This document shows, one piece after another, positions 1 through 7,603 of a stretch of DNA of 64,000 nucleotides; within the stretch, counting starts at the first letter, position 1; every line of letters starts with the position of its first letter. The DNA is taken from NCBI GenBank assembly GCA_002709955.1, contig PAQY01000012.1:1-64000 (forward strand), in the 5' to 3' direction. The DNA is from Rhodospirillaceae bacterium (GTDB taxonomy: Bacteria; Pseudomonadota; Alphaproteobacteria; UBA8366; Aestuariispiraceae). The position numbers were made by a program, and so were the translations under genes. Below the pieces are notes generated by a model, which worked only from the letters and a program-made list of their open reading frames with translations, did no database searches and was not told the origin of the DNA.

Positions 1-1
1 C

Positions 2-160
2 ATCAAACGCCATGCGACGGGCAAAGGGAATGCCAACAAGGAAGCCATGATCTTGGCTGCCCGGAAACGTGGGTTCAATCCAGTCGATGACAACGAAGCC
101 GATGCTTTGGCCATTCTCGATTGGGCAATGACCCACCGTGATTGGGGAGGGAACCAATGA
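2..160 (+). CDS. RuvC-like Holliday junction resolvase, C-terminal part (cut by window start)
   Basis: This is an open frame from the first bases to the TGA at 158-160, so only the last 52 residues are visible. The segment reads KRHATGKGNANKEAM followed by GFNPVDDNEADALAIL. The D-x-x-E-A-D-A-L pattern after a lysine/glycine-rich stretch is the C-terminal acidic motif of phage RuvC/crossover-junction nucleases, where the aspartates bind metal. The resolvase would process branched DNA before packaging. The stop overlaps the next gene's ATG at 157, so it is the first visible member of a coupled phage operon. The family call rests on this short motif only. Confidence 0.6.
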   Translation: MKRHATGKGNANKEAMILAARKRGFNPVDDNEADALAILDWAMTHRDWGGNQ

Positions 161-351
161 GGTGGCATCCCCCCGGATACGGCGGAAGCCGTCGCAATGC
201 CGATCAAGTCAAACAGGACGGTTGGCAAGAACAGGGCATGCTGGCGGTTTCCATTGAGGACGATCGCCTGACCTGGCCCGAGAAGGAACTCGTCCGTCAG
301 TTGGGCGAACGGCTCTATGGCAAACGAAAGGAGGATACGCATGAGCAATGA
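157..351 (+). CDS. Small phage protein, unknown
   Basis: This is a 64-residue protein whose ATG at 157 overlaps the stop of the resolvase (ATGA). A start 15 bases upstream is possible but would overlap more. It contains WHPPGYGGSRRNADQ and ends in a charged tail; there is no membrane segment or recognised motif. It overlaps the next gene by 11 bases, which indicates translational coupling in the late-early junction of the prophage. I do not recognise a family, and support comes from position and tight spacing. Confidence 0.45.
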   Translation: MRWHPPGYGGSRRNADQVKQDGWQEQGMLAVSIEDDRLTWPEKELVRQLGERLYGKRKEDTHEQ

Positions 352-784
352 TCGATGGACAGCTCCGCTGGTGGAGGAACGTTTGGCTGAAGCCGCAGGT
401 GTGTTAAAGCGCCTGCCTGAAGAGAAGGTGCAGGGCTACTTCTCGGCCTGGCCGGATGTGGTTCACAACATCCATGAATCCTTTGGCTGGCATGATCCGG
501 TGTTGCGAAGGCCTTGGCCGTCGCCCGGATCTATCGACAGGATGGATGAGACGATGCAATGGCTGCAATGGCTCGAGCCTGACGTTGCCAAGATCTGCTG
601 GTTTCGTGCAGCGGGCGAGCGCTGGAAGACCATCTGCACCAGGGTCGGATTGCAGCGCACGGCTGTCCATCAACGCTATCTTTTTGGCCATTGTGTGATT
701 GCCTGGAAGCTTAATGGTCGTCGGTTGCCACGTAATTGTTCGCGCCGCAAAGTGATTGAGATGGTTCAATCGGCGAAGGCATGA
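341..784 (+). CDS. DUF6362 family phage protein
   Basis: A 147-residue protein starting at the ATG at 341, preceded by a strong Shine-Dalgarno (AAAGGAGG at 327-334, 6-base spacing). This rules out the longer start at 317. It opens with WTAPLVEERLAEAAGVLKRLP, then GYFSAWPDVV, and has a Trp/Arg-rich second half (WFRAAGERWKTICTRVGLQRTAVHQRY) that resembles a helix-turn-helix of a late-gene activator. From memory this is the DUF6362 family of alphaproteobacterial prophages. Its place just before the packaging genes would fit a late regulator, but that role is inference. Confidence 0.65.
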   Translation: MSNDRWTAPLVEERLAEAAGVLKRLPEEKVQGYFSAWPDVVHNIHESFGWHDPVLRRPWPSPGSIDRMDETMQWLQWLEPDVAKICWFRAAGERWKTICTRVGLQRTAVHQRYLFGHCVIAWKLNGRRLPRNCSRRKVIEMVQSAKA

Positions 785-799
785 GTAGGGGATAGAAAG

Positions 800-818
800 G
801 TGTTCGGCGAACACTTTT
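800..818. promoter_or_regulatory. Inverted repeat followed by T-run (operator or short terminator)
   Basis: GTGTTCG (800-806) and CGAACAC (808-814) form a near-perfect palindrome with a one-base centre, followed by TTTT. It lies 16 bases after the stop of the DUF6362 gene. It could be a weak intrinsic terminator or a dyadic operator. The rest of 785-1169 holds no convincing gene. Confidence 0.4.
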
Positions 819-1005
819 CGCGCGGACAAAAACGGCTGAATAGGCTACATTTTTTGCCAAGCTTGCGAGAGGCGTGCCCGGGACGGGATGCCCTCAAAGC
901 AAAGAGATTCCATCGAAATTGAGCGAAGTCACGGGTCCTTCCTGGCCGATATCCTATGCGGGCGGGCTCAGCGCGGCATTTTCCTAGTGACGCCCTGAAA
1001 AAAGC

Positions 1006-1134
1006 CATTTCGTTTCGTTTGGACAGCAGCCGTCATCGCGGTCTGACCGGCGGAAACGTTGGTGATGCGGACATCGCTCGCACGATCGATAAAACGAAAT
1101 CAAATGCCGAACCATTTCGTTTCAAAGCGAAATG
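1006..1134. repeat. CATTTCGTTTC repeats upstream of the ParB-methyltransferase gene
   Basis: CATTTCGTTTC occurs at 1006-1016 and 1113-1123. The second copy forms an inverted repeat, CATTTCG (1113-1119) with CGAAATG (1128-1134). A related ACGAAAT lies near 1093. The cluster sits directly before the methyltransferase start and may be an operator for that gene or a binding site for its ParB-like domain; that role is inference. Confidence 0.45.
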
Positions 1135-1169
1135 CCATCGGTCTTGGCTATCCATCTGAAGAGGTCATT

Positions 1170-2426
1170 TTGAGCGCACAGATCATCAATGTTGGTGACA
1201 AGGTCGAGATGGTCGCAGTAGGCGATCTGGCCTGCCATCCGGAAAACCCGCGTCGGGGGAACCTTGATGAAATCCGCTCCAGCATCCGTGTGAACGGATT
1301 TTATGGGGCGCTGGTCGTTCAACGTTCCACCGGTCATATCCTTGCGGGCAACCACCGCTTCATGGCCGCAGAGGCCGAAGGACTGGATAAGGTTCCGGTG
1401 ATCTATGTGGATTCCGATGACGATGATGCAAAAGCCATTCTGGTTGGCGATAATCGCCTATCCGATCTGGCAGAGAATGATCCGGAATTATTGGCTGCCT
1501 TGTTGCAGGCGCTCCAGTCGCGCGACGAAGGGCTGACTGGTACAGGCTACTCAGATGACGACCTTGCTCAAATGCTGGCCCAAGCCGCCGGTGATATGGG
1601 CGCAGGACTCGAAGGGGAAGATGATATCCCCGACACCCCGGAACAGCCGGTAACCCGGCCCGGGGATCTCTGGACGCTTGGGAACCACCGACTGATTTGC
1701 GGTGATGCAACAATCGTCACCGACGTTGAACGCTTGCTCGGTTCGGTCAAACCGCTGCTCATGGTCACCGACCCGCCCTATGGGGTCGAGTATGATCCGG
1801 ATTGGCGTAATAAGGCTGGGGCTGCAGCGACCAAACGCACCGGAAAGGTGCTCAATGATGATCGGGCCGATTGGTATGATGCTTGGGTCTTGTTCCCCGG
1901 TGATGTCGCCTATGTCTGGCACGGAGCCCTGCATGCGACGACGGTCGCCGACAGTCTGGAACGCGCTCACTTCAATGTTCGCTCCCAAATTATCTGGGCC
2001 AAGGAACGTTTGGTGCTTAGCCGTGGTGACTATCATTGGCAGCATGAGCCTTGCTGGTATGCGGTCAAAAAGACCGGCAAGGGACACTGGGCCGGTGACC
2101 GTAAGCAAACGACGCTCTGGCAGATCTCCAGCCGGGACCAGGATGCAGAAACCGTGCACGGGACGCAAAAGCCAGTGGAATGTATGCGCCGTCCCATTTT
2201 GAACAATTCGAGCCCGGGTCAGGCTGTCTATGAACCCTTCATGGGATCGGGGACGACCCTGATTGCTTCCGAAAGCACGGGGCGGGTCTGTTATGGCGTG
2301 GAATTGAATCCGGCCTATGTGGATGTCGCTATTGCGCGCTGGCAAAACATTACGGGTCAGAAAGCCATATTGGACGGTGATGGCCGTTCGTTTGAAGAAA
2401 TCAAGAGTGGGAGGCTGGATACGTGA
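1170..2426 (+). CDS. ParB-like domain / DNA adenine-or-cytosine-N4 methyltransferase fusion
   Basis: The N-terminal part is a ParB/Srx-like domain (GNLDEIRSSIRVNGFYGALVV, then GHILAGNHRFMAA with the G-x-H/N-R core). The C-terminal part is an amino-methyltransferase with DPPYGVEYD (catalytic motif IV) before FMGSGTTLIASE (SAM-binding motif I), the beta-class order. It methylates exocyclic amino groups of DNA; in phages such orphan enzymes usually protect against host restriction. I chose the TTG at 1170 because GAAGAGG lies 6 bases upstream. ATG codons at 1104 and 1059 are in frame but extend through the repeat region. The stop overlaps the next start (GTGA). Confidence 0.85.
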   Translation: MSAQIINVGDKVEMVAVGDLACHPENPRRGNLDEIRSSIRVNGFYGALVVQRSTGHILAGNHRFMAAEAEGLDKVPVIYVDSDDDDAKAILVGDNRLSDLAENDPELLAALLQALQSRDEGLTGTGYSDDDLAQMLAQAAGDMGAGLEGEDDIPDTPEQPVTRPGDLWTLGNHRLICGDATIVTDVERLLGSVKPLLMVTDPPYGVEYDPDWRNKAGAAATKRTGKVLNDDRADWYDAWVLFPGDVAYVWHGALHATTVADSLERAHFNVRSQIIWAKERLVLSRGDYHWQHEPCWYAVKKTGKGHWAGDRKQTTLWQISSRDQDAETVHGTQKPVECMRRPILNNSSPGQAVYEPFMGSGTTLIASESTGRVCYGVELNPAYVDVAIARWQNITGQKAILDGDGRSFEEIKSGRLDT

Positions 2427-2650
2427 GACAGTCCAGACGTATGTCTTTTTTGGAATCACTAACCAACGTCGCCGTTGGCTACGGTGTGGCGGTTACTGCC
2501 CAGATCGCCGTATTCCCTTTGTTCGGTCTCCATGTGCCGCTTGCCGACAATCTTATGATCGGCGCGATTTTCACAGCCATCTCGGTTTTACGCAGTTATA
2601 CCCTGCGCCGTATCTTAGAAGAAATCCGGGTTCGGAAGGTCTGGAGTTGA
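2423..2650 (+). CDS. DUF7220 family small membrane protein
   Basis: A 75-residue protein beginning at a GTG that overlaps the methyltransferase stop. An ATG six codons later (2441) is an alternative. The sequence opens MRQSRRMSFLESLTNVAVGYG and carries two hydrophobic helices (GVAVTAQIAVFPLFGL and LMIGAIFTAISVLRSY) ending in a basic tail. This is the pattern I associate with the DUF7220 family of phage and prophage membrane proteins. It ends two bases before the convergent stop of the DUF3489 gene. Function is unknown. Confidence 0.65.
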   Translation: MRQSRRMSFLESLTNVAVGYGVAVTAQIAVFPLFGLHVPLADNLMIGAIFTAISVLRSYTLRRILEEIRVRKVWS

Positions 2651-2651
2651 G

Positions 2652-3092
2652 TCACGCTTCGGTGTGAATACGATAGACCTGCTTGCCGCTGAAAGACTGC
2701 TCGTTGACTACATTGAGGCCGAGTTTCTTGCGCAGCACATTGCTGATGGCTCCGCGCACCGTGTGTGGCTGCCAACCGGTCGCTTCCGTCAGTTCTTCGA
2801 TGGAAGCCCCTGAGCCGGTTTGAAGCATCTCAATGAGGATGGATTGTTTGGTGATCCGTTTGGGTTGAGCTGTTTTGACCTTTTGGGGAACGACAGGTTT
2901 TGGCGCTTCGATCATAGTCAATCCAGCGGCCTGAAGGATCTCATCCTGGGTCAGCTTGTGCTCCTTCATCAGCTCCATGACCCGATCAATGGCCTTGGAT
3001 TTGTAATTGAAAGATTTGGCGGTGGTTGGCGTTGCAGTGATGGTTTCGATCGCACGGGCCAATTGGCTGACTTTGAGTTTCTTGATTTCCAT
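2652..3092 (-). CDS. DUF3489 family protein (winged-helix-like)
   Basis: A 146-residue protein on the minus strand. The C-terminal third (KQSILIEMLQTGSGASIEELTEATGWQPHTVRGAISNVLRKKLGL) is the DUF3489 domain, which reads as a winged helix: the TGWQPHTVRG element is its hallmark and VYRI closes it. The N-terminal part is Lys-rich and includes a second predicted helix pair. It is a likely DNA-binding regulator of phage or element genes. It is followed upstream by an unknown gene in the same direction (15-base gap), together forming a short minus-strand island within the plus-strand phage genes. Confidence 0.75.
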   Translation of the reverse strand: MEIKKLKVSQLARAIETITATPTTAKSFNYKSKAIDRVMELMKEHKLTQDEILQAAGLTMIEAPKPVVPQKVKTAQPKRITKQSILIEMLQTGSGASIEELTEATGWQPHTVRGAISNVLRKKLGLNVVNEQSFSGKQVYRIHTEA

Positions 3093-3106
3093 CGGTTTAG
3101 CTCCGC

Positions 3107-3355
3107 TCAGTAGTTTTCTTTGAAGGCGTAAAACCGGATGATCTTGCCGCCCTGCAGGTTAACCCGGGCAATGGGGGCATCCAGATCAATCCGGCTGGTA
3201 TCAATCATGTCGGCAGCTTGTTGTTCTGATTTGCCCGTGTGGTAGCCGATGAAGTGGGCGACCATTTCAAGCAGCTCATCCTGACTGGAGGCCCGGTTCC
3301 AAGGTCGGGGCAACTCGGTGCTTCCGTCGTTCATCATGATGGTGATGTTGGTCAT
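3107..3355 (-). CDS. Hypothetical phage protein
   Basis: An 82-residue protein without recognised domain: MTNITIMMNDGSTELPRPW, then an acidic/His-containing middle (ELLEMVAHFIGYHTG) and a beta-rich end (PIARVNLQGGKIIRFYAF). It probably shares a transcript with the DUF3489 gene downstream of it. Divergent transcription of the terminase genes begins about 100 bases away, so 3356-3456 should hold two promoters; I cannot place them precisely. Confidence 0.55.
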   Translation of the reverse strand: MTNITIMMNDGSTELPRPWNRASSQDELLEMVAHFIGYHTGKSEQQAADMIDTSRIDLDAPIARVNLQGGKIIRFYAFKENY

Positions 3356-3456
3356 GTTTTTCCCTTTCGATTCAAGCGTTTGGCTGAATTCAGTAACGCT
3401 CTTAATCGAAAGTGCATCAAGTCTAATAGACTGTAATTAATCACCTTTTGGCGGTC

Positions 3457-4032
3457 ATGTCGGATAACACGCAGCCCATTTCCGTGATCTCGAGCCTGCT
3501 CGATATCTCCGAGCGTCGGGTCCAGCAATTGTCGAAGGCAGGCGTCATTCCGAAGGCTGCAAGGGGCCGATACGAGCTTATTGGGTCCGTGCGCGGCTAT
3601 ATCCGCCATCTGCGTGATCTCAATCTTAAAGGAGAGGTGGGAAACGCCGATTATGGAACGGAACGTGCCCGGTTGGTGAAGGCCAAGGCTGACCTTGCGG
3701 AGATGGAGGCCTCCCAGATGCGAGGAGATTTACTCTCCGCTCCTGACGTGAAAGTGGCCTGGACGGAAATCGTGGCTCTGATGCGGGCACGGCTGCTGGT
3801 GCTGCCTGACAAAATCGCACCGGTGGTTCATGAAACGACAAGCCTCAACCAAGCAAGGGACGTCATCAAAAAGACAGTCCACGAAGTCCTCAAGGAAATC
3901 GCCGAAACGGACGTTGAAATCATCCCTCACGTTGATGGGGACAACAGCGCTGCAGAAGGTGGCGAAAAAGGCGCTGGAAACGGCAGCGCCACCTCCGGAT
4001 CTGACCGTAAGTCAGTGGGCGGACAAAAATAG
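3457..4032 (+). CDS. Terminase small subunit (Nu1-like)
   Basis: A 191-residue protein. The N-terminus is a winged-helix DNA-binding domain (VISSLLDISERRVQQLSKAGVIPKAARGRYELIGSVRGYIRHL), as in lambda gpNu1, which recognises the packaging site. It is followed by a long helical region and a Gly/Ser-rich tail. The subunit pairs with the GpA large terminase to start DNA packaging. The ATG at 3457 is preferred over a TTG three codons earlier. The 3' end overlaps the large-subunit gene by nearly 100 bases in another frame. Confidence 0.8.
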   Translation: MSDNTQPISVISSLLDISERRVQQLSKAGVIPKAARGRYELIGSVRGYIRHLRDLNLKGEVGNADYGTERARLVKAKADLAEMEASQMRGDLLSAPDVKVAWTEIVALMRARLLVLPDKIAPVVHETTSLNQARDVIKKTVHEVLKEIAETDVEIIPHVDGDNSAAEGGEKGAGNGSATSGSDRKSVGGQK

Positions 4033-5872
4033 ACGACTGAGCTCTGAAGCGAGCTCCGAACCTGGGCAATGGGTGACGGAACGAGCCGAGTATCAACGTG
4101 GCATCATGAATGCCATTTCCGATGCATCGGTGGAAACCGTGGTTGTGAAGACCTCGGCCCAGGTCGGCAAGACGGAGTGCATTCTGAATACAGTCGGCTA
4201 TCACGTCGATCAGGACCCATCTCCGATCATGGTGGTGATGCCAACGGAACGCGATGCGGAGACCTGGTCGAAGGATCGCTTTGCGCCCATGGCTCGGGAC
4301 ACCCCTTGTTTGCGGGGCAAGCTATCGGACCCTAAATCTCGGGATGGATCGAACAAGATCCTGCACAAGAAATTTGCTGGTGGTCATCTGACCATCGTCG
4401 GTGCCAACGCGCCATCTGGTCTGGCCATGCGCCCAATCCGTATTCTGCTCTGCGATGAAGTCGATCGCTATCCGGCAAGTGCTGGGGCGGAAGGAGATCC
4501 GGTAAACCTGGCGCGCAAGCGGACAGTAACTTTCTGGAACCGCAAGATTGTTCTGGTCTCAACGCCAACCATCAAAGGTGTGAGCCGGATTGATGCGGCC
4601 TGGGAAGAAAGTGACAAGCGCCGGTTCTGGGTGCCTTGCCCGGATTGTGGAACCCATCAGATTTTGCGATGGGAACAGGTCCGTTGGGAAAAGGACCCAG
4701 GTGGCGCTCATCTGCCTGAAACGGCCCACTACGTTTGTAAGGATTGTGGTGCGGCTTGGTCTGATGCCAAGCGGTGGTCTGTGATCCGCCATGGTGAATG
4801 GCGAGCGGAAAACCCCTTTGTTGGGATCGCTGGCTTCCATCTAAACGAAATCTATTCGCCGTGGGTCCGATTGGAAAACATGGTTCGCGCTTTCCTGTCT
4901 GCCAAAGACCAAGGGGCGGAGGGCATGAAAACCTTCGTGAACACCTCCCTTGGTGAGACCTGGGTCGAAACCGGCGAAGCCCCAGATTGGGAGCGTTTAT
5001 ACGATCAGCGCCAGCACTGGTCTCCAGGGACGGTGCCGAAGGGCGGTCTGTTTTTGACGGCGGGAGCCGATATTCAAAAAGACCGCATCGAAGCCGATGT
5101 CTGGGCTTGGGGGCGGGGCCTGGAAAGCTGGCTGGTTGATCACATTGTAATTGAGGGCGGTCCGCATGACCCAGACCCATGGCTAAAGCTGGAAGGTCTA
5201 TTGGATCAATCCTGGCCCCATGAAAGTGGTGCCCATCTTCGTATCGCCAAGTTGGCGGTCGATACCGGTTATGAAGCTTCGGCTGTTTATGCCTGGGCGC
5301 GGCGGGTCGGTTTTGGTCAGGTTGCGCCCATCAAAGGTGTTGAAGGGTTCAATCGATCAAGCCCGGTGTCAGGCCCCACGTTTGTGGATGCGACCGATGG
5401 CGGCAAGAAACTCAAACGCGGTGCCCGTCTTTGGACGGTTTCTGTCTCGACCTTCAAGTCTGAGACCTACCGTTTTCTAAGAGCGGCCCGCCCAACGGAT
5501 GAGGAGAGAGTCGAGGGTGCCGAGTATTTACCGGGCACCGTTCATCTGCCGACATGGGTGGAGACGGAATGGCTGAAACAGCTGGTCGCCGAGCAGCTTG
5601 TCACCGTCAAGAACAAACGCGGGTTTACCCGCCTTAATTGGCAAAAACTGCGTGAGCGCAACGAAGCTTTGGATTGCCGGGTCTATGCCCGGGCTGCAGC
5701 CTGGATTGCGGGAGCTGATCGATGGTCTGATAAAAAGTGGTCAGACCTGGAAGATCAGCTTGGCGTTCCGGCTGGAGATACCGAAGCAGCGGGTATGATC
5801 AACCGCCCGTCCAACCCGCCGACGGAAAAGCGCCGTTCGGATTGGTTGGGGCGGCGCGAAAACTGGTTTTAA
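3935..5872 (+). CDS. Terminase large subunit (GpA family)
   Basis: A 645-residue packaging motor. The ATPase domain shows a deviant Walker A (KTSAQVGKTE), Walker B (RILLCDEVDRYP) and coupling motif (VLVSTPTIKG). A zinc-finger-like CPDCGTHQ...CKDCGAAW follows, as in other GpA proteins, and the nuclease half contains LTAGADIQKDRIEADV and LAVDTGYEASAVY, the acidic metal-binding segments. It cuts concatemers and pumps DNA into the prohead. The start at 3935 (MGTTALQKV) is chosen because an in-frame start at 3830 would add a low-complexity Lys/Ser stretch encoded inside the small subunit gene. Confidence 0.93.
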   Translation: MGTTALQKVAKKALETAAPPPDLTVSQWADKNRRLSSEASSEPGQWVTERAEYQRGIMNAISDASVETVVVKTSAQVGKTECILNTVGYHVDQDPSPIMVVMPTERDAETWSKDRFAPMARDTPCLRGKLSDPKSRDGSNKILHKKFAGGHLTIVGANAPSGLAMRPIRILLCDEVDRYPASAGAEGDPVNLARKRTVTFWNRKIVLVSTPTIKGVSRIDAAWEESDKRRFWVPCPDCGTHQILRWEQVRWEKDPGGAHLPETAHYVCKDCGAAWSDAKRWSVIRHGEWRAENPFVGIAGFHLNEIYSPWVRLENMVRAFLSAKDQGAEGMKTFVNTSLGETWVETGEAPDWERLYDQRQHWSPGTVPKGGLFLTAGADIQKDRIEADVWAWGRGLESWLVDHIVIEGGPHDPDPWLKLEGLLDQSWPHESGAHLRIAKLAVDTGYEASAVYAWARRVGFGQVAPIKGVEGFNRSSPVSGPTFVDATDGGKKLKRGARLWTVSVSTFKSETYRFLRAARPTDEERVEGAEYLPGTVHLPTWVETEWLKQLVAEQLVTVKNKRGFTRLNWQKLRERNEALDCRVYARAAAWIAGADRWSDKKWSDLEDQLGVPAGDTEAAGMINRPSNPPTEKRRSDWLGRRENWF

Positions 5873-5884
5873 GGAAAAACTCTG

Positions 5885-6094
5885 ATGACGTCTTGGTCAG
5901 GCACAGAACTGGCGGCGCTGAAACGCGCCTATGCCAGCGGGACGTTGCGCGTCAGTTATGACGGTAAATCCGTCGAATATGGATCGGCGGAGGATCTGCT
6001 CAGCCGGATCAGAACCATTGAGCGGGAGCTTGCCGGAGAAAACAAAGCTCTGCCGATAGCTGGGTTTGCGGGCTTTCGTCGGGGTAATTCCTGA
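5885..6094 (+). CDS. gpW-like head-tail joining protein
   Basis: A 69-residue protein with the gpW signature: WSGTELAALKRAYASGTLRVSYD, then VEYGSAEDLLSRIRTIERELA. In lambda, gpW plugs the portal vertex after DNA filling. Its position between terminase and portal matches that family. The stop overlaps the portal ATG (TGATG at 6092). Confidence 0.85.
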   Translation: MTSWSGTELAALKRAYASGTLRVSYDGKSVEYGSAEDLLSRIRTIERELAGENKALPIAGFAGFRRGNS

Positions 6095-7590
6095 TGACGG
6101 TAAGCTGGTTAGATAGAGCTGTTGCCGTAATTTCGCCCGTTGCTGCCACAAAGAGAGCTCTGGCCCGTCAGGCATTTGATGGGCTTGCTCGCGGTTACGA
6201 TGGCGCATCCAAGGGGCGCAGGACCGATGGCTGGCGAACGGCGGGCACATCTGCCGATACGGAAGTCGGTATGGCCAGTACCCTGTTGCGCGATCGCATG
6301 CGTGATCTTGTCCGAAACAATCCGCATGCGGCCAAGGCTGTATCCGTTCTGGTCAACAACATCATCGGCGCGGGCATCATGCCTCGAGCCGTTTCGGGAA
6401 ATGAGGAACTCGATAAGGCGGTCAACAAACTCTGGGGCCAATGGTCTCGCCAGTGTGACGCCGATGGCCAATTGGATTTCTATGGTCTTCAGACCCTGAT
6501 TTGTCGGGAAATGGTCGAAGCCGGAGAGGTGCTGGTTCGTCGCCGAATGCGAAAGACCTCTGATGGCCTGAACGTTCCGATGCAGCTCCAGATCCTTGAA
6601 GCGGATTTCTTGGATGCGACAAGGAACGGCGAGACTGCCGGGAAAGACCGCCTCGTCCAGGGTGTGCAATTCGATGGCATTGGCCGGAGAAAGGCCTACT
6701 GGATCCATGAGAGCCATCCCGGTGATGCCTTTGGTGCAATCCAAGGAGGCTTTATAAGCAAGGCGATTTCTGCCGCCGATATCGTTCATGTTTATGAGAA
6801 ACAGCGTGTTCAGGTGCGTGGCGTTCCTTGGGGAGCGCCGGTCATCCGGTCTTTGCGGGATCTTGATGACTATGAGGTGGCTGAGATTGTCCGCAAGAAA
6901 ACGGAAGCCTGTGTCACGGCGATTGTTTTTGGCGACGACGAAACCCAGCAGGGCGTTGCACCGGCGGTGACCGATGCAGATGGCAAACGCGTCGAACAGT
7001 TTGAACCTGGTTTGATCGCTTATGCCCGTGGCGGCAAGGACATCAAGTTTAACCAGCCTGCCGCAACAGGTGGATATGCTGAGTATAAACGAGCCAGCCT
7101 TCACACCGTATCGGCGGGGTTTCGGGTGCCGTATGAATTGCTCACCGGTGATTTGAGCCAGGTGAACTATTCGTCCATCCGTGCGGGCCTCGTTGAATTC
7201 AGACGCATGATTGATGCTGTTCAATGGCAGTTGTTCATTCCCATGCTCTGCCAGCCGGTCTGGAACTGGTTTGTCGAAGCGGCATGGGTGGCGGGCCATA
7301 TTCCTGAACCGGTGGTGCCGGTTGAGTGGTCGCCGCCGAAATTTGAAGCCGTGGATCCCATGAAAGATGCCATGGCGGACCTTCTTTCCATTCGCTCCGG
7401 CACCATGACTTTGGCGGAAGCCATCGCACGGCAAGGCCGCAACCCTGATGCCGTTCTGACAGAGATCGCCAATATGAATGCCAAGCTGGATGCAGCCGGT
7501 ATCGTTTTGGATTCCGATCCAAGGCGGGTTACCAAAACCGGTAGCGCGCAAACGACGGACGCTTTTGCCGCCACCGACACTACAGACTGA
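6094..7590 (+). CDS. Phage portal protein (lambda gpB family)
   Basis: A 498-residue protein. It has the family pattern MRDLVRNNPHAAKAVSVLVNNIIGAG near residues 70-95, a Trp/Asp-rich ILEADFLD segment, and the C-terminal GDLSQVNYSSIRAGLVEFRR that is typical of lambda-type portals (YSS-R motif). It forms the dodecameric ring through which DNA enters and leaves. It is translationally coupled to gpW, and the protease-capsid fusion begins 13 bases after its stop. Confidence 0.92.
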   Translation: MTVSWLDRAVAVISPVAATKRALARQAFDGLARGYDGASKGRRTDGWRTAGTSADTEVGMASTLLRDRMRDLVRNNPHAAKAVSVLVNNIIGAGIMPRAVSGNEELDKAVNKLWGQWSRQCDADGQLDFYGLQTLICREMVEAGEVLVRRRMRKTSDGLNVPMQLQILEADFLDATRNGETAGKDRLVQGVQFDGIGRRKAYWIHESHPGDAFGAIQGGFISKAISAADIVHVYEKQRVQVRGVPWGAPVIRSLRDLDDYEVAEIVRKKTEACVTAIVFGDDETQQGVAPAVTDADGKRVEQFEPGLIAYARGGKDIKFNQPAATGGYAEYKRASLHTVSAGFRVPYELLTGDLSQVNYSSIRAGLVEFRRMIDAVQWQLFIPMLCQPVWNWFVEAAWVAGHIPEPVVPVEWSPPKFEAVDPMKDAMADLLSIRSGTMTLAEAIARQGRNPDAVLTEIANMNAKLDAAGIVLDSDPRRVTKTGSAQTTDAFAATDTTD

Positions 7591-7603
7591 AATCGAGGAT
7601 CAA

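Noticed and set aside
7478-7603. Upstream extension of the protease-capsid frame into the portal gene
   Set aside because: It is the shadow frame of portal sequence. The ATG at 7604 has a ribosome site and fits family starts.
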